Assembly (NCBI RefSeq): GCF_036802865.1
Contig: NZ_DAIRVK010000004.1
Coordinates: 186,001 to 250,000, forward strand
DNA from: Sulfurospirillum sp036802865
GTDB taxonomy: Bacteria > Campylobacterota > Campylobacteria > Campylobacterales > Sulfurospirillaceae
Length of the DNA stretch: 64,000 nt
Direction: 5' to 3'
Shown here: piece by piece, positions 17,148 through 26,198 of the stretch
Layout: each line of letters starts with the position of its first letter
Position numbering within the stretch: position 1 is the first letter of the stretch
Translations under genes and position numbers: made by a program
Notes under the pieces: generated by a model
Told to the model about the DNA's origin: nothing
Databases searched by the model: none
The model's input: only the letters and a program-made list of their open reading frames with translations

Positions 17148-17486
17148 ATGACAAAAAAAGCAAAAATTTTATGGACAACCGACAATAAAGAAACCGCATT
17201 ACATATGGTATGCCTCTATGCGCACAATGCCCTATTGAAGGGCTGGATGGATGAAGTTGAAGTACTCGTTTGGGGTGCGTCACAACGTTTGATCGCAGAA
17301 GATGCAGACGTGAGAGCTAAAGTCGAAGCGATGATAAGAGATGGCGTCAAAGTGGTGGCATGTCTAAAATGTGCCGACACGATGGACATTACCAAACCTT
17401 TGCAAACGTGTGGCATCGATGTTCATTATACGGGTGAGTTACTCAGTTCGTGGATCAACTCTGGTGAGACTGTCATTAGCGTATGA
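17148..17486 (+). CDS. DsrE/DsrF-like family protein
   Basis: 112-residue cytoplasmic protein with the DsrE-like alpha/beta layout: KILWTTDNKETALHMV, VEVLVWGASQRLI and the cysteine-containing VVACLKCADTMDI segment. Family members handle sulfur relay or have unknown roles; the CLKC cysteines could be redox active. The last four bases overlap the SDR gene (ATGA), suggesting coupled expression. Its start is fixed by an AAAGGA Shine-Dalgarno inside a palindrome. Confidence 0.75.
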   Translation: MTKKAKILWTTDNKETALHMVCLYAHNALLKGWMDEVEVLVWGASQRLIAEDADVRAKVEAMIRDGVKVVACLKCADTMDITKPLQTCGIDVHYTGELLSSWINSGETVISV

Positions 17487-18307
17487 AAACAGTTCTTATC
17501 ACAGGGTGTTCTTCGGGCATTGGTTATACCTGCGCGCATGGACTTGCAAAACAAGGTTATAGCGTTTTTGCAACCTGTCGCAATGATGCCGATGTCAAAC
17601 GTTTGCAAGATGAAGGCTTAAATGCTTTTAAGCTCGATTTGTGCGATAGTGCAAGCCTACATGTAGCCCTTGCATGGATGCTCTCGCAAACAGAAGGTCG
17701 TATTGATGTGCTTTTTAACAATGCCGCCTATGGACAACCTGGTGCGGTGGAAGATCTCAAACGAAATGTTCTTAGAGAACAGTTTGAGACCAATGTTTTT
17801 GGCACACAAGAGCTTACCAACCTCGTACTTCCTTACATGCGCAAACAAAAAAGTGGAAAAATTATCTACAATAGCTCCATCTTAGGCTTTGTGGCGATGA
17901 GTTACCGAGGAGCGTACAACGCTTCAAAATTTGCCATCGAAGGACTCGCCGATACTTTGCGACTGGAGCTTCACGACACGGGAATTGATGTTGTTTTGAT
18001 AGAGCCAGGACCCATTCGAAGCAATTTTCGTAAAAATGCCCTTGCAAAATTTTTAACCAACATCGACCAAGAGCGCTCAGCGCATAAAGAAATTTATGCT
18101 AAGACATTAGAGCGACTTCAAAAAAGTGGTGATAGTGCTTTTACGTTGGGTGCTGAGGCTGTTTTGGAGGTTTTGGTTCATGCTATTGAGGTAAAAAAGC
18201 CAAAGTTTCGTTATCCTGTTACATTTCCAACGAAGTTATTTGTGTGGTTAAAACGTATGCTCCCCACTTCATGGATGGATACGATTGCACGAAAAGCAGG
18301 AGATTAA
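17483..18307 (+). CDS. short-chain dehydrogenase/reductase
   Basis: 274-residue NAD(P)-dependent oxidoreductase of the classical SDR family. It shows the cofactor motif TGCSSGIG at about 7-14, NNAA (VLFNNAAYG) at about 80-85, the catalytic Ser in YNSSILG and YxxxK in YNASKFAIEG at about 149-158. The C-terminal 30 residues are hydrophobic and basic (FPTKLFVWLKRMLP), as in membrane-associated SDRs acting on lipid-like substrates. The substrate is unknown. Confidence 0.88.
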   Translation: MKTVLITGCSSGIGYTCAHGLAKQGYSVFATCRNDADVKRLQDEGLNAFKLDLCDSASLHVALAWMLSQTEGRIDVLFNNAAYGQPGAVEDLKRNVLREQFETNVFGTQELTNLVLPYMRKQKSGKIIYNSSILGFVAMSYRGAYNASKFAIEGLADTLRLELHDTGIDVVLIEPGPIRSNFRKNALAKFLTNIDQERSAHKEIYAKTLERLQKSGDSAFTLGAEAVLEVLVHAIEVKKPKFRYPVTFPTKLFVWLKRMLPTSWMDTIARKAGD

Positions 18308-18321
18308 AACTTAATGCTTTA

Positions 18322-18350
18322 TTGACAAAATATTTTTTGTTAACTATAAT
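18322..18350 (+). promoter_or_regulatory. consensus sigma70 promoter of the AAA pair
   Basis: TTGACA (18322-18327), a 17-bp spacer and TATAAT (18345-18350): a perfect match to the sigma70 consensus in a window where -35 boxes are usually poor. It is 30 bases from the first ATPase start. Confidence 0.75.
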
Positions 18351-18369
18351 GACAAAAAATTTATTGTCA
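18323..18369. promoter_or_regulatory. twin 20-bp operator-like dyads around the promoter
   Basis: Dyad 1 TGACAAAATATTTTTTGTTA (18323-18342) overlaps the -35 box and dyad 2 TGACAAAAAATTTATTGTCA (18350-18369) begins at the -10 box and runs to the Shine-Dalgarno. Both have TGACAA...TTGTCA arms and 27-bp centre spacing. This is a typical arrangement for tight repression by a dimeric regulator; the regulator is not in the window. Confidence 0.6.
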
Positions 18370-18379
18370 AAGGCTTTTA

Positions 18380-19534
18380 ATGAAAAATGTCGTTGGTCAA
18401 GCAGTACGTGGTAAGGATTTTTGGGATAGAAAAAGTGAACTAGCCAAGATTTGGCAAGCCATTGAAAATGGCACGCATCCTTTACTTGTAGCGCCTCGAC
18501 GTGTGGGTAAAACCTCTATTATGTATAAAATTTTAGATGAGCCAAAAGACGACTATGCAGTTGTGTATGTTAATACTGAGTCCGCTGACAGTGAAAATGA
18601 TTTTTGGCATAAACTTTTTAATGCGTTAATGGATGAAGAGTTTAAGAACAAGAATAAGCTCGTACTAAAATCTTTTTATGCTCGTATTAAGACTATTTCG
18701 ATTAAAAAAATTAGCACATCTGGTATCGAATTTGATGATGGAAAAGTATTAGATTATGCAGAAGCTTTTGAAGAGTTAATTAAAGAGATAGACAGCGATA
18801 AAAAGCTCATTATTATGATGGATGAGTTTGCCCAAACGATTGAAAATATCATAAAATATGCAAGTATTCGCGAAGCAGAATCTCTGTTAAAAACACATCG
18901 CTCCCTTCGTCAAAACCCTAAAATAAGCTCTAAAGTTACTTTTATTTATGCAGGCTCGATTGGTTTGGAAAGCGTTGTTGCAAAATTAGATGCGATGAAG
19001 TTTATTAACGACTTAAATTCCATTAAAGTAACGCCTTTATCGAAAGATGAAGCCGTAGAGTTTTCTCGTTCTTTGTATCCTTCAATAGGAGATGATGAGG
19101 TTTCTTATCTTCTTGGGTGCATAGAGTGGCTTATTCCCTTTTATATTCAACTTATTATTCAAGAGATTCACACTATCTGCCTTGAAAAATCTTTACATGG
19201 AATCTCCAAAGAGACTATTGATCAAGCGATAGAACGAGCCCTTGATCATCGAAATCACTTTGAACATTGGCTAGCACGCATTAAAAGTGCTTTTGAAAAA
19301 GATGAGTTTAAATTTGCGAAGGAAATTCTAAATAGTCTTAGTGATCAAGGCACATTAGAGTCTAAAGAGATTAGTAATCTTGCTGTAAAACATGCACTTG
19401 AAGATGATCAAGCCAAAGAGATTATCCATGCGCTAGTGTATGATGGCTACATCAACAATGATCATAACCCTAAAATTTATCGCTTTAACTCTCCTATCTT
19501 AAAACTATGGTGGTATAAAAATGTCGCAAATTAA
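18380..19534 (+). CDS. AAA/STAND-like ATPase with C-terminal winged helix
   Basis: 384-residue ATPase of the archaeal-type ATPase (PF01637-like) group. The order is FWDRKSEL (FxGRxxEL-like) at 14-21, Walker A APRRVGKTS at 38-46, Walker B LIIMMDEF at 143-150, then a winged-helix region at about 310-384 ending YRFNSPILKLWWYK. No effector domain is visible. It overlaps the next ATPase by 14 bases. AAAGG is six bases before the ATG and abuts operator dyad 2. The function is unknown; a stress or defence role is inference from the architecture and promoter. Confidence 0.8.
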   Translation: MKNVVGQAVRGKDFWDRKSELAKIWQAIENGTHPLLVAPRRVGKTSIMYKILDEPKDDYAVVYVNTESADSENDFWHKLFNALMDEEFKNKNKLVLKSFYARIKTISIKKISTSGIEFDDGKVLDYAEAFEELIKEIDSDKKLIIMMDEFAQTIENIIKYASIREAESLLKTHRSLRQNPKISSKVTFIYAGSIGLESVVAKLDAMKFINDLNSIKVTPLSKDEAVEFSRSLYPSIGDDEVSYLLGCIEWLIPFYIQLIIQEIHTICLEKSLHGISKETIDQAIERALDHRNHFEHWLARIKSAFEKDEFKFAKEILNSLSDQGTLESKEISNLAVKHALEDDQAKEIIHALVYDGYINNDHNPKIYRFNSPILKLWWYKNVAN

Positions 19535-21548
19535 CTATTCACGGTATAAATACACCCCCGACGAGATGAACGCAGAGGAGTTTTTAGCACGATTTGCCGT
19601 GCGCAATGAGATTGTAGAAACTATATTTAACGACCTTAAAACATCTGATTATAGCGTTGCCAATCAGAATTATCTGATCATCGGTCAACGAGGGCAAGGA
19701 AAGACAACATTGCTTCGCAAACTTCAACTCGATGTTAAAAACGATGTATTTCTTTCAACATTTTTACTACCTGTAAAATTTGCCGAAGAACAGTACCAGA
19801 TTCGCTCTTTGTGTCGGTTGTGGGAAGAGGTGGCGGAGTACCTGCAAGTCATTTACCCAGAGATTTTCCCTACCATTTCGGATGATATGGAAGTACATTA
19901 CGACGATGACGATTATGAACTCAAATGTTTTGATCTTATAGATAAAGCCATCAGAGCGCAATCCAAAAAGCTTCTTTTGCTCATCGATAACATCGATGAA
20001 CTGCTTGAAAAACTGAGCAAAAAAGAGCAACACAGACTTAGAGAAATTTTGCTCAGTTCTTCAACGCTTCGCATTATCGGTGGATCGACGAAGATGATCG
20101 AGCAGCATTTTGACTATAGCTCACCCTTTTACCAATTTTTTAAGATCATCAAATTAAAGGGATTGAGCTTTGAAGAGAGTAAGCACTTTTTGCTTGCCAT
20201 TGCCAAAGAAAATCAAAAAGAGAGAATCACAGCAGTTTTGGAAAAAACACCCGAACGACTGGAGACGCTGAGACGATTGACAGGAGGTGTGCCTCGAACA
20301 CTCGTGATGCTTTTTGATATTTTTTTAGATGAAGAGGGCAATGCTTTTGAAGACCTTTTAAAAATTCTTGATGAGGCAACCCCACTTTACAAGCACCGAA
20401 TGGATGACTTGCCTGCACAACTTCAAGACATCGTTCATACTATAGCGATGAATTGGGATGGTATGTTCACGAATGAAATTGCCAAAAAAACAAAGCTAGA
20501 GAGCAAAGCCGTCTCGTCTCAGCTCAAACAGCTTGAAAAGTACGAAATTGTCGAGTCAGAATCCGCAGGCAAAAATAAAATCTACAAAATCAGAGAGCGC
20601 TTTTTTAACATCTGGTATTTGATGCGTTATGGTCGTAAAAAAGATAGACAACGAGTTGAGTGGTTAGTCAAGTTTTTTGTTTCGTGGTATAGCCAGGAAG
20701 AGTTGGAAAATAGAGCTCATAGCTTTATTGAAAATATGGAGATCGGGAATGTGAAAGCACCTTTTGCACATCTTATGACAGAGGCATTGAGTTATGCAGG
20801 ACTAGAATTGGAAACGGAGTATAGACTCAAACAAACGGCTAAAGAGTGTTTGGAAAAACAAAATTCTGAACTTAGTAAAGAGCTATCAGAATCTGATGCA
20901 GAGATACTATATAGAGCGATGGATTTCAAAAGCAAAAATAATATAAAAAAAGCTTTAGAACTTCTTTTACAATCCAATAAAGAAAGTAAAATGATTTTGG
21001 CTTCTATCGCTAATTTTTATGCTTTATTAGGTGACAAAAAGAATACAGAAATATACCATATGAAAGCAGCAAATAAAGGTTCTTTTATAAGTTGCTATGC
21101 ATTAGCTTTTAGTTACTTTATAGATTGTAAAAAAATAAAAGATGCTACAAAATATGCATACAAAAGTTATGAAATTGAACAAAATCCTTTGACTTCTTAT
21201 ACATTAGCACTTGTTCTTTTATGGTCAGAAGAATTTCAAAAAAGTTATGAAAAATTTATAGAATATCTATCGTATAGTGAAGTAAGTTTTTCTATAGAAG
21301 GCCATGAAATAGGATGGTATTTTAGACTTCTTATGGCGAAAGGGCAGCTATACCAAACAAAAAAATTTATGGAGATGCCAGAGTATAATCTAAAAGAGCG
21401 ATTTAAACCACTTTGGTATGCTTTGATGAAACTGATGGCAAAAGAGTTTCCTTATGAGTATGAAAAAATGGGAAGTGAACTTACCGAAAGTGTCGAAGAG
21501 GTTTTAGCTCAAATTGAATTGGATAAAAAGAAATACAAAATAGATTAA
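19521..21548 (+). CDS. STAND-like ATPase with winged helix and TPR-type repeats
   Basis: 675-residue protein. Walker A is GQRGQGKTT at 55-63 and Walker B LLLLIDNIDE at 151-160, followed by LRIIGGSTK (sensor-like). A winged helix follows at about 305-375 (EIAKKTKLESKAVSSQLKQLEKYEIV within it), and a helical TPR/Sel1-like array from about 450 to 640. This is the classic order of a STAND switch: NTPase, wHTH, repeat sensor. No nuclease, protease or TIR domain is seen. Codon use and base composition turn A/T-richer from about 20.8 kb, suggesting the sensor half has a different history. Confidence 0.78.
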   Translation: MSQINYSRYKYTPDEMNAEEFLARFAVRNEIVETIFNDLKTSDYSVANQNYLIIGQRGQGKTTLLRKLQLDVKNDVFLSTFLLPVKFAEEQYQIRSLCRLWEEVAEYLQVIYPEIFPTISDDMEVHYDDDDYELKCFDLIDKAIRAQSKKLLLLIDNIDELLEKLSKKEQHRLREILLSSSTLRIIGGSTKMIEQHFDYSSPFYQFFKIIKLKGLSFEESKHFLLAIAKENQKERITAVLEKTPERLETLRRLTGGVPRTLVMLFDIFLDEEGNAFEDLLKILDEATPLYKHRMDDLPAQLQDIVHTIAMNWDGMFTNEIAKKTKLESKAVSSQLKQLEKYEIVESESAGKNKIYKIRERFFNIWYLMRYGRKKDRQRVEWLVKFFVSWYSQEELENRAHSFIENMEIGNVKAPFAHLMTEALSYAGLELETEYRLKQTAKECLEKQNSELSKELSESDAEILYRAMDFKSKNNIKKALELLLQSNKESKMILASIANFYALLGDKKNTEIYHMKAANKGSFISCYALAFSYFIDCKKIKDATKYAYKSYEIEQNPLTSYTLALVLLWSEEFQKSYEKFIEYLSYSEVSFSIEGHEIGWYFRLLMAKGQLYQTKKFMEMPEYNLKERFKPLWYALMKLMAKEFPYEYEKMGSELTESVEEVLAQIELDKKKYKID

Positions 21549-21573
21549 ATAAAGCCCTTAAATAGGGCTTTAT
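21549..21573. terminator. bidirectional terminator hairpin
   Basis: ATAAAGCCCT pairs with AGGGCTTTAT around a TAAAT loop, starting right after the stop codon and lying between the convergent ATPase and chemoreceptor genes. Confidence 0.75.
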
Positions 21574-21574
21574 C

Positions 21575-23695
21575 TTATGTTCTAAATTTATTTAAAATCG
21601 CGTTTAATTTTTCAGTAAGTGTGTTAAGATGCTCACTGGCTCCTGCTATCTCTTCGATACTTCTGGTATTGTGTGTTGAGAGTGTATTGATCTCTTCAAT
21701 TTTACCGACAATTTCTTCGATTTTTGAGCCAGTATTAATGTAATCGGTCACTGTTTTATCGTTTAAATTTGTTGCAATATCCATAATCTCAACGGTTGAA
21801 TGAATCTTTTTGCCAACATCTTCAGCAACGACAGCGAGTTCTTGAACCTCTTTGGAGTTTTTATTCATCTGCTCACTGCTGTCGGTAATAGCTTGGACGA
21901 TGACATTGATGGTAGCATGAATCTCTACTAAGCTTTTTTGTGTGCGCTCTGCCAAGGTGCGTACTTCATCGGCAACAACGGCAAATCCACGCCCGTGTTC
22001 ACCTGCACGCGCTGCTTCAATGGCAGCATTAAGTGCTAGAAGATTGGTTTGATCGGCAATATCACTGATGACAGTGAGGACATTTTTCACTTGGTCGGCA
22101 TCGGAACTAAGTTGTTGAATTTTTTGAGCCAATTCAAGCTCGGTATGTGCACTGTTTTGGACGCGCTCACCGAGCTGTTGAACAAATCCGTGAGCAGATC
22201 TAAGCTCTTGATTGGCTTTGATAATCTCTTCTTTAGACTCTTTCGCCTTGGCAACCGAAGCACTAATCTCTTGTTTAATGACATTTGACATTTGGGTGGT
22301 TTGGTTAATGATATGGGTTGAGTCTTCCACACGCTTTCCTACTTGCAAGGTTGTCGCTGAAAGCTCGTGTGCAATAGATGCGTTTTCGCTACTGGTATCT
22401 TTCGCCAGTGCAATGGTTGAGCGCACTTTTTCGATAAAATTATTGATCTCTTTAGACGCGCCACCAATTTCGTCGTTGTTTTTAATATCAAGTTGCTTGG
22501 TAAGATCGCCATCGCCAACGGCCAAATTGTGTGCAGTTGATTGAAGATTTAAAAGTGGTTTTGCAATAAGATTGTTGATAAGCAAGTAAATCGCAAAGAT
22601 AGCTATAAGCGCAAAAATTGTTCCTACTATCATTGTTCCCGCAATCATACCCTCGATATTGGAGGAAATTTTTTGACCTTGGGCTTCCATATGGGTATCA
22701 ATGCTATCAATATAAACACCTGAGACAATAATCCAATCCCACTCTTTAAAGTATTTTGAATAGGCTATTTTTGGGGCATCTTTTTTTGTTACAGGGTGCT
22801 CAAAATTAAATGTCACAAAGGTTCCCTCTTTGATATTGTTTGTCGCTCCATCAATCATCTGTTTTCGGTAAGGATGTGCATCGTCTAGTTTAAGCTCTTT
22901 GCCTATCCATGAAGGGTTTATGCCATGAAAAGCGTATACATAGCCTCCTTTGCCATCTTTTTTAAGTGCGTAAAAATAACCATCATCGGAGTAACGAAGT
23001 TTTTCTAAAATCTTAATAGCTTCATTTTGGAAATGTGCTTTGATGCTTGAAGCATAATCACCCGTACCAATCACAAGATCTAAAGGTTCATAGTAAAAGT
23101 TATAGGAGAGTTTAGGTTCATCTTTTTTGGTGACAGGATGTGGCCAAATAAACTTGGTGACACCGGTACCATTTTTGGCTGCTTGAATAAGATCTTTAAT
23201 AACAAAATTGCCTTCTTTGTCTTTCATATCGATAAGGTTTTTACCGACAAGTGCCTTATTGATAGGGTGTACGACGTTGACACCTTCTTCATTGTAGGCA
23301 TAAAAATAGCCAATGTCATTGTTATAGCGGTAACCATTGATAAGCCCTAAGAGCATTGTCCTCAGTTCGGCTTGAGAGAGTTTGTCTTTGTTGTTTTGGT
23401 AGACATCGTCCAAGGTTTTTTTCAAACTCATGGCATCCACTTTAATTTTCTGTGCGATGTTTGCTTCCGAAGAAGAGGCTTCATAGAATGCACTAATCGC
23501 TTTCTCTGCCATCATTGTATAGGCTTTGAGTTCGTTCTTGTTCATCTCCATGATAAGCTCTTTGGTGTCATTGACTTGTGTTTTTCCAAATTCATTCGAC
23601 TTGTAAAACGTTACGCCTAAAGAACTTGCCGCGACAAAGAAAATAGCGGATATAAATAGAATAAGCGCTTTAAATTTTATGCTTACAGCTTGCAT
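21575..23695 (-). CDS. methyl-accepting chemotaxis protein with double Cache sensor
   Basis: 706-residue membrane chemoreceptor. TM1 is at about 8-30. The periplasmic region to about 345 has two similar Cache repeats: each has DIGYFYAYN/DDGYFYALK, a GKNL/GKEL segment, a (Y/F)xxHPVTKKDxPKxxY block and a WDWIIVSGVY/LDLVIGTGDY end. TM2 at about 350-375 is followed by HAMP and the signalling hairpin DQTNLLALNAAIEAARAGEHGRGF. The ligand is probably a small carboxylate or similar, but cannot be read. AGGAGAG precedes the ATG. Confidence 0.92.
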   Translation of the reverse strand: MQAVSIKFKALILFISAIFFVAASSLGVTFYKSNEFGKTQVNDTKELIMEMNKNELKAYTMMAEKAISAFYEASSSEANIAQKIKVDAMSLKKTLDDVYQNNKDKLSQAELRTMLLGLINGYRYNNDIGYFYAYNEEGVNVVHPINKALVGKNLIDMKDKEGNFVIKDLIQAAKNGTGVTKFIWPHPVTKKDEPKLSYNFYYEPLDLVIGTGDYASSIKAHFQNEAIKILEKLRYSDDGYFYALKKDGKGGYVYAFHGINPSWIGKELKLDDAHPYRKQMIDGATNNIKEGTFVTFNFEHPVTKKDAPKIAYSKYFKEWDWIIVSGVYIDSIDTHMEAQGQKISSNIEGMIAGTMIVGTIFALIAIFAIYLLINNLIAKPLLNLQSTAHNLAVGDGDLTKQLDIKNNDEIGGASKEINNFIEKVRSTIALAKDTSSENASIAHELSATTLQVGKRVEDSTHIINQTTQMSNVIKQEISASVAKAKESKEEIIKANQELRSAHGFVQQLGERVQNSAHTELELAQKIQQLSSDADQVKNVLTVISDIADQTNLLALNAAIEAARAGEHGRGFAVVADEVRTLAERTQKSLVEIHATINVIVQAITDSSEQMNKNSKEVQELAVVAEDVGKKIHSTVEIMDIATNLNDKTVTDYINTGSKIEEIVGKIEEINTLSTHNTRSIEEIAGASEHLNTLTEKLNAILNKFRT

Positions 23696-23826
23696 ATACT
23701 CTCCTAATATTTACACTAATTCCTAATAGTATCGGAATCTTGAATAAAAAATGTAGTGAAAGAGCAAAATTTATGATTATTAAGAGGAAAAATGCTACAT
23801 TTCGTGTGTAATTTTGGGAGAAAATC

Positions 23827-24972
23827 ATGTTAAAAATCAGCCGTATTGAAACCGTATTAGAAGATATTCAAACCCCTGTTTATGTTTGTGAAGAGACTCT
23901 TTTGGAGCAAAATTTAGCTCTTTTAAAAGAGGTGAGTGAGCGCTCTAGCGCTACTGTTTTACTTGCTCTTAAAGGCTTTGCATTCAAAGCACTTGCCCCT
24001 TTGGTTGACAAATACCTTAGCGGTTGTACGTGTAGCGGACTGCATGAAGCTAAATTTGCGAACGAATATTTTAAAGGCACGATTCATACCTACTCTCCTG
24101 CGTACAAAGAGGAAGATATTGATGAGGTCATAGCACTGAGCGATCATCTTATTTTTAATTCGTTCAATCAATGGGAAAAATACAAAGATAAAGCCATAGG
24201 AAAAACAAGTTGTGGGCTAAGACTCAATCCTGAAGTCTCTTCCAGTCCGGTTGATCTATACAACCCTTGTGGGCTTTACAGCCGCCTTGGCATCACCAAA
24301 GAAAATATGCAGTATGACAAGCTAAAAGGCATTGAAGGGCTTCATTTTCATGCCCTTTGTGAGCAAGATGCGTCTGCTTTAGAAGAGGTCTTAAAAGGAT
24401 TTGAAAAACGCTTTGGAGATTTGATTCCTCGTATGAAGTGGGTCAATTTTGGAGGAGGGCATCACATCACGCGTGAGGGGTATGATGTTGAAAAACTCAT
24501 CAAAATCATTAACGATTTTAGAGCGCGATACGATGGTATCAAAGTTTATTTAGAACCAGGAGAAGCAGTGGGTTGGCAAACAGGACCACTTGTGGCAAGC
24601 GTACTGGACATCGTGCATAACGGCATGGACATTGCCATCCTTGACATCTCCGCTGAAGCGCATATGCCTGACACGCTTGCGATGCCGTATCGTGCGGTCA
24701 TTCGAGGTGCTGGAGATGTGGGTGAAAAACCACATGTATATCGCTTAGGTGGACCTACGTGCTTAGCCGGTGACATCATGGGAGATTACAGTTTTGATGC
24801 ACCACTCAAGATCGGTGATAAGCTCATTTTTGAAGATATGATCCACTATACGATTGTTAAAAATACCACGTTTAATGGTGTGAAATTACCAGATTTAGCG
24901 GTATTGCATCGCGATGGAAGCTACGAAGTGACCAGTCAGTTTGGGTATGAAGAGTATAAAAGACGTAATTAA
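23827..24972 (+). CDS. nspC: carboxynorspermidine decarboxylase
   Basis: PLP-dependent fold-III decarboxylase that converts carboxy(nor)spermidine to (nor)spermidine, the second step after the dehydrogenase at 15.9 kb. The 381 residues start TPVYVCEETLLEQNLALL and contain the PLP lysine in ALKGFAFKA, HFHALCEQDA, WVNFGGGHHITREGYD and the C-terminal LGGPTCLAGDIMGDY. These match NspC rather than diaminopimelate decarboxylase. It stands alone with a strong terminator. Confidence 0.93.
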   Translation: MLKISRIETVLEDIQTPVYVCEETLLEQNLALLKEVSERSSATVLLALKGFAFKALAPLVDKYLSGCTCSGLHEAKFANEYFKGTIHTYSPAYKEEDIDEVIALSDHLIFNSFNQWEKYKDKAIGKTSCGLRLNPEVSSSPVDLYNPCGLYSRLGITKENMQYDKLKGIEGLHFHALCEQDASALEEVLKGFEKRFGDLIPRMKWVNFGGGHHITREGYDVEKLIKIINDFRARYDGIKVYLEPGEAVGWQTGPLVASVLDIVHNGMDIAILDISAEAHMPDTLAMPYRAVIRGAGDVGEKPHVYRLGGPTCLAGDIMGDYSFDAPLKIGDKLIFEDMIHYTIVKNTTFNGVKLPDLAVLHRDGSYEVTSQFGYEEYKRRN

Positions 24973-24998
24973 AAGAGGCGCATTTATGCGCCTCTTTT
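24971..24998 (+). terminator. rho-independent terminator of nspC
   Basis: AAAAGAGGCGCA pairs with TGCGCCTCTTTT around a TTTA loop, followed by AGATTTTT; it overlaps the last bases of the nspC stop codon. Confidence 0.85.
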
Positions 24999-25010
24999 AG
25001 ATTTTTGACA

Positions 25011-25096
25011 CGCCTTAGAAGCAACGCTTCCAAGACGACGTTCACACTGTGTTCTTCTCGGCGGAGTGCCCCAGCCGAGCACCATTGGTGTTTCTC
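25011..25096 (+). repeat. structured intergenic repeat, copy R1 (divergent)
   Basis: Most divergent member of an ~85-nt family. The conserved centre is ACGTTCACACTGTG. Stem 1 is CTT-GAAGC/GCTTC-AAG, the stem near 25058-25078 is CTCGGC/GCCGAG, and the last hairpin is CACC-ATT-GGTG. It lies between convergent nspC and the M20 peptidase and ends at the peptidase stop codon. Confidence 0.5.
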
Positions 25097-25097
25097 G

Positions 25098-26198
25098 TTA
25101 GTTTAAAACGCGTTTTGTAGCGCAGATAAGAACTTCTTTCCCTTGCTCCATCGCATTTTTGTTAAACTTCATGCTAGGATTGTGCAGTCCTGGGGTAAGG
25201 TCGCAGCCTAACCCGAAGTAGCCCGCTTTGATGGATGGGCGCTCTTTGATGTAGTAGTGAAAATCTTCTCCACCCACCGTTTTAATCTCAGGAGCTAATC
25301 CCTCTTCTCCGTACACATCAACAATTGCTTTGGAAAGTACTTCAATCGCCTCTTTAGAGTAGTGTGCCGCTGGAATGTAGGAGTAGGTACTAATCTCCGC
25401 TGTTGCGCCTACTGTGGCTGCTCCAGCACTTATAGCTGATTTGGCTCGTTCTAGTAAAAGATCCATGGTATCGTTAAGCTCAGATCTTACGTCCCAAATG
25501 ACCGTTGCTTCATCAGGAATGGCATTGGTGACACCTGCATCGGCAATCATCTTGGTTGCTTTGATGCTGTAAGAGTCTGACGGGTTTAAATGAATAGCAT
25601 TGACTGCGGTAATCGCAGCAACAGCCGCATCAATAGCATTAACCCCTAAATGTGGACGTGCACCGTGTGCAGCAACGCCTCTAAAAATGGCTTTGAGACG
25701 ATTCGATGCCCCATGGTAGAGAGCAGGCGTTGATTTGCCCATCGGCACTTCTGAGAGAGGGCGAAGGTGAAGTCCTAAAATCATATCGACATCATCAATG
25801 CCACCAGCGTTAATCACGGCAAGTGCTCCCGTTCCAGGCTCTTCGGCAGGTTGAAAAAGGATTTTGAGTTTGCCTTTTGAGATAAGTTTTTGAGCGATAA
25901 TCTCTTCAGCAGCAGTAAGTACCATCGACGTATGTGCGTCATGTCCACACGTGTGCAGAGCACAAAGCTTGCCATCGATAAAATGACCCAGTGCGTCAAT
26001 ATCGGCTCGAAGGGCAAGTGTTGGGCCTGCAACACCGCTATCGTACACACCAATAACCCCTGTACCACCCACACCTGTCGTGACACTATAACCAGCCTTT
26101 TTTAGGGCATTGGCTAAAAATTCTGCGGTTTTAACCTCTTCAAATCCAAGCTCTGGCATGGCATGCAATGTATCGTATAACTCAATAACTCGTGACAT
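25098..26198 (-). CDS. M20-family amidohydrolase (hippurate hydrolase-like)
   Basis: 366-residue metallopeptidase/aminoacylase of the M20D type. The motifs are LHAMPELGFEE at about 10-20, ALRADIDALG, CGHDAHTSMVL (metal ligands), and PAEEPGTGA with the catalytic glutamate, then GGEDFHYY near the C-terminus. It probably cleaves N-acyl amino acids or dipeptides in the cytoplasm. The start at 26198 is chosen over upstream in-frame ATG 26354 because AAAGGA precedes it and the family begins here. The divergent YjiH-YjiG pair suggests a shared peptide-use function. Confidence 0.88.
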   Translation of the reverse strand: MSRVIELYDTLHAMPELGFEEVKTAEFLANALKKAGYSVTTGVGGTGVIGVYDSGVAGPTLALRADIDALGHFIDGKLCALHTCGHDAHTSMVLTAAEEIIAQKLISKGKLKILFQPAEEPGTGALAVINAGGIDDVDMILGLHLRPLSEVPMGKSTPALYHGASNRLKAIFRGVAAHGARPHLGVNAIDAAVAAITAVNAIHLNPSDSYSIKATKMIADAGVTNAIPDEATVIWDVRSELNDTMDLLLERAKSAISAGAATVGATAEISTYSYIPAAHYSKEAIEVLSKAIVDVYGEEGLAPEIKTVGGEDFHYYIKERPSIKAGYFGLGCDLTPGLHNPSMKFNKNAMEQGKEVLICATKRVLN

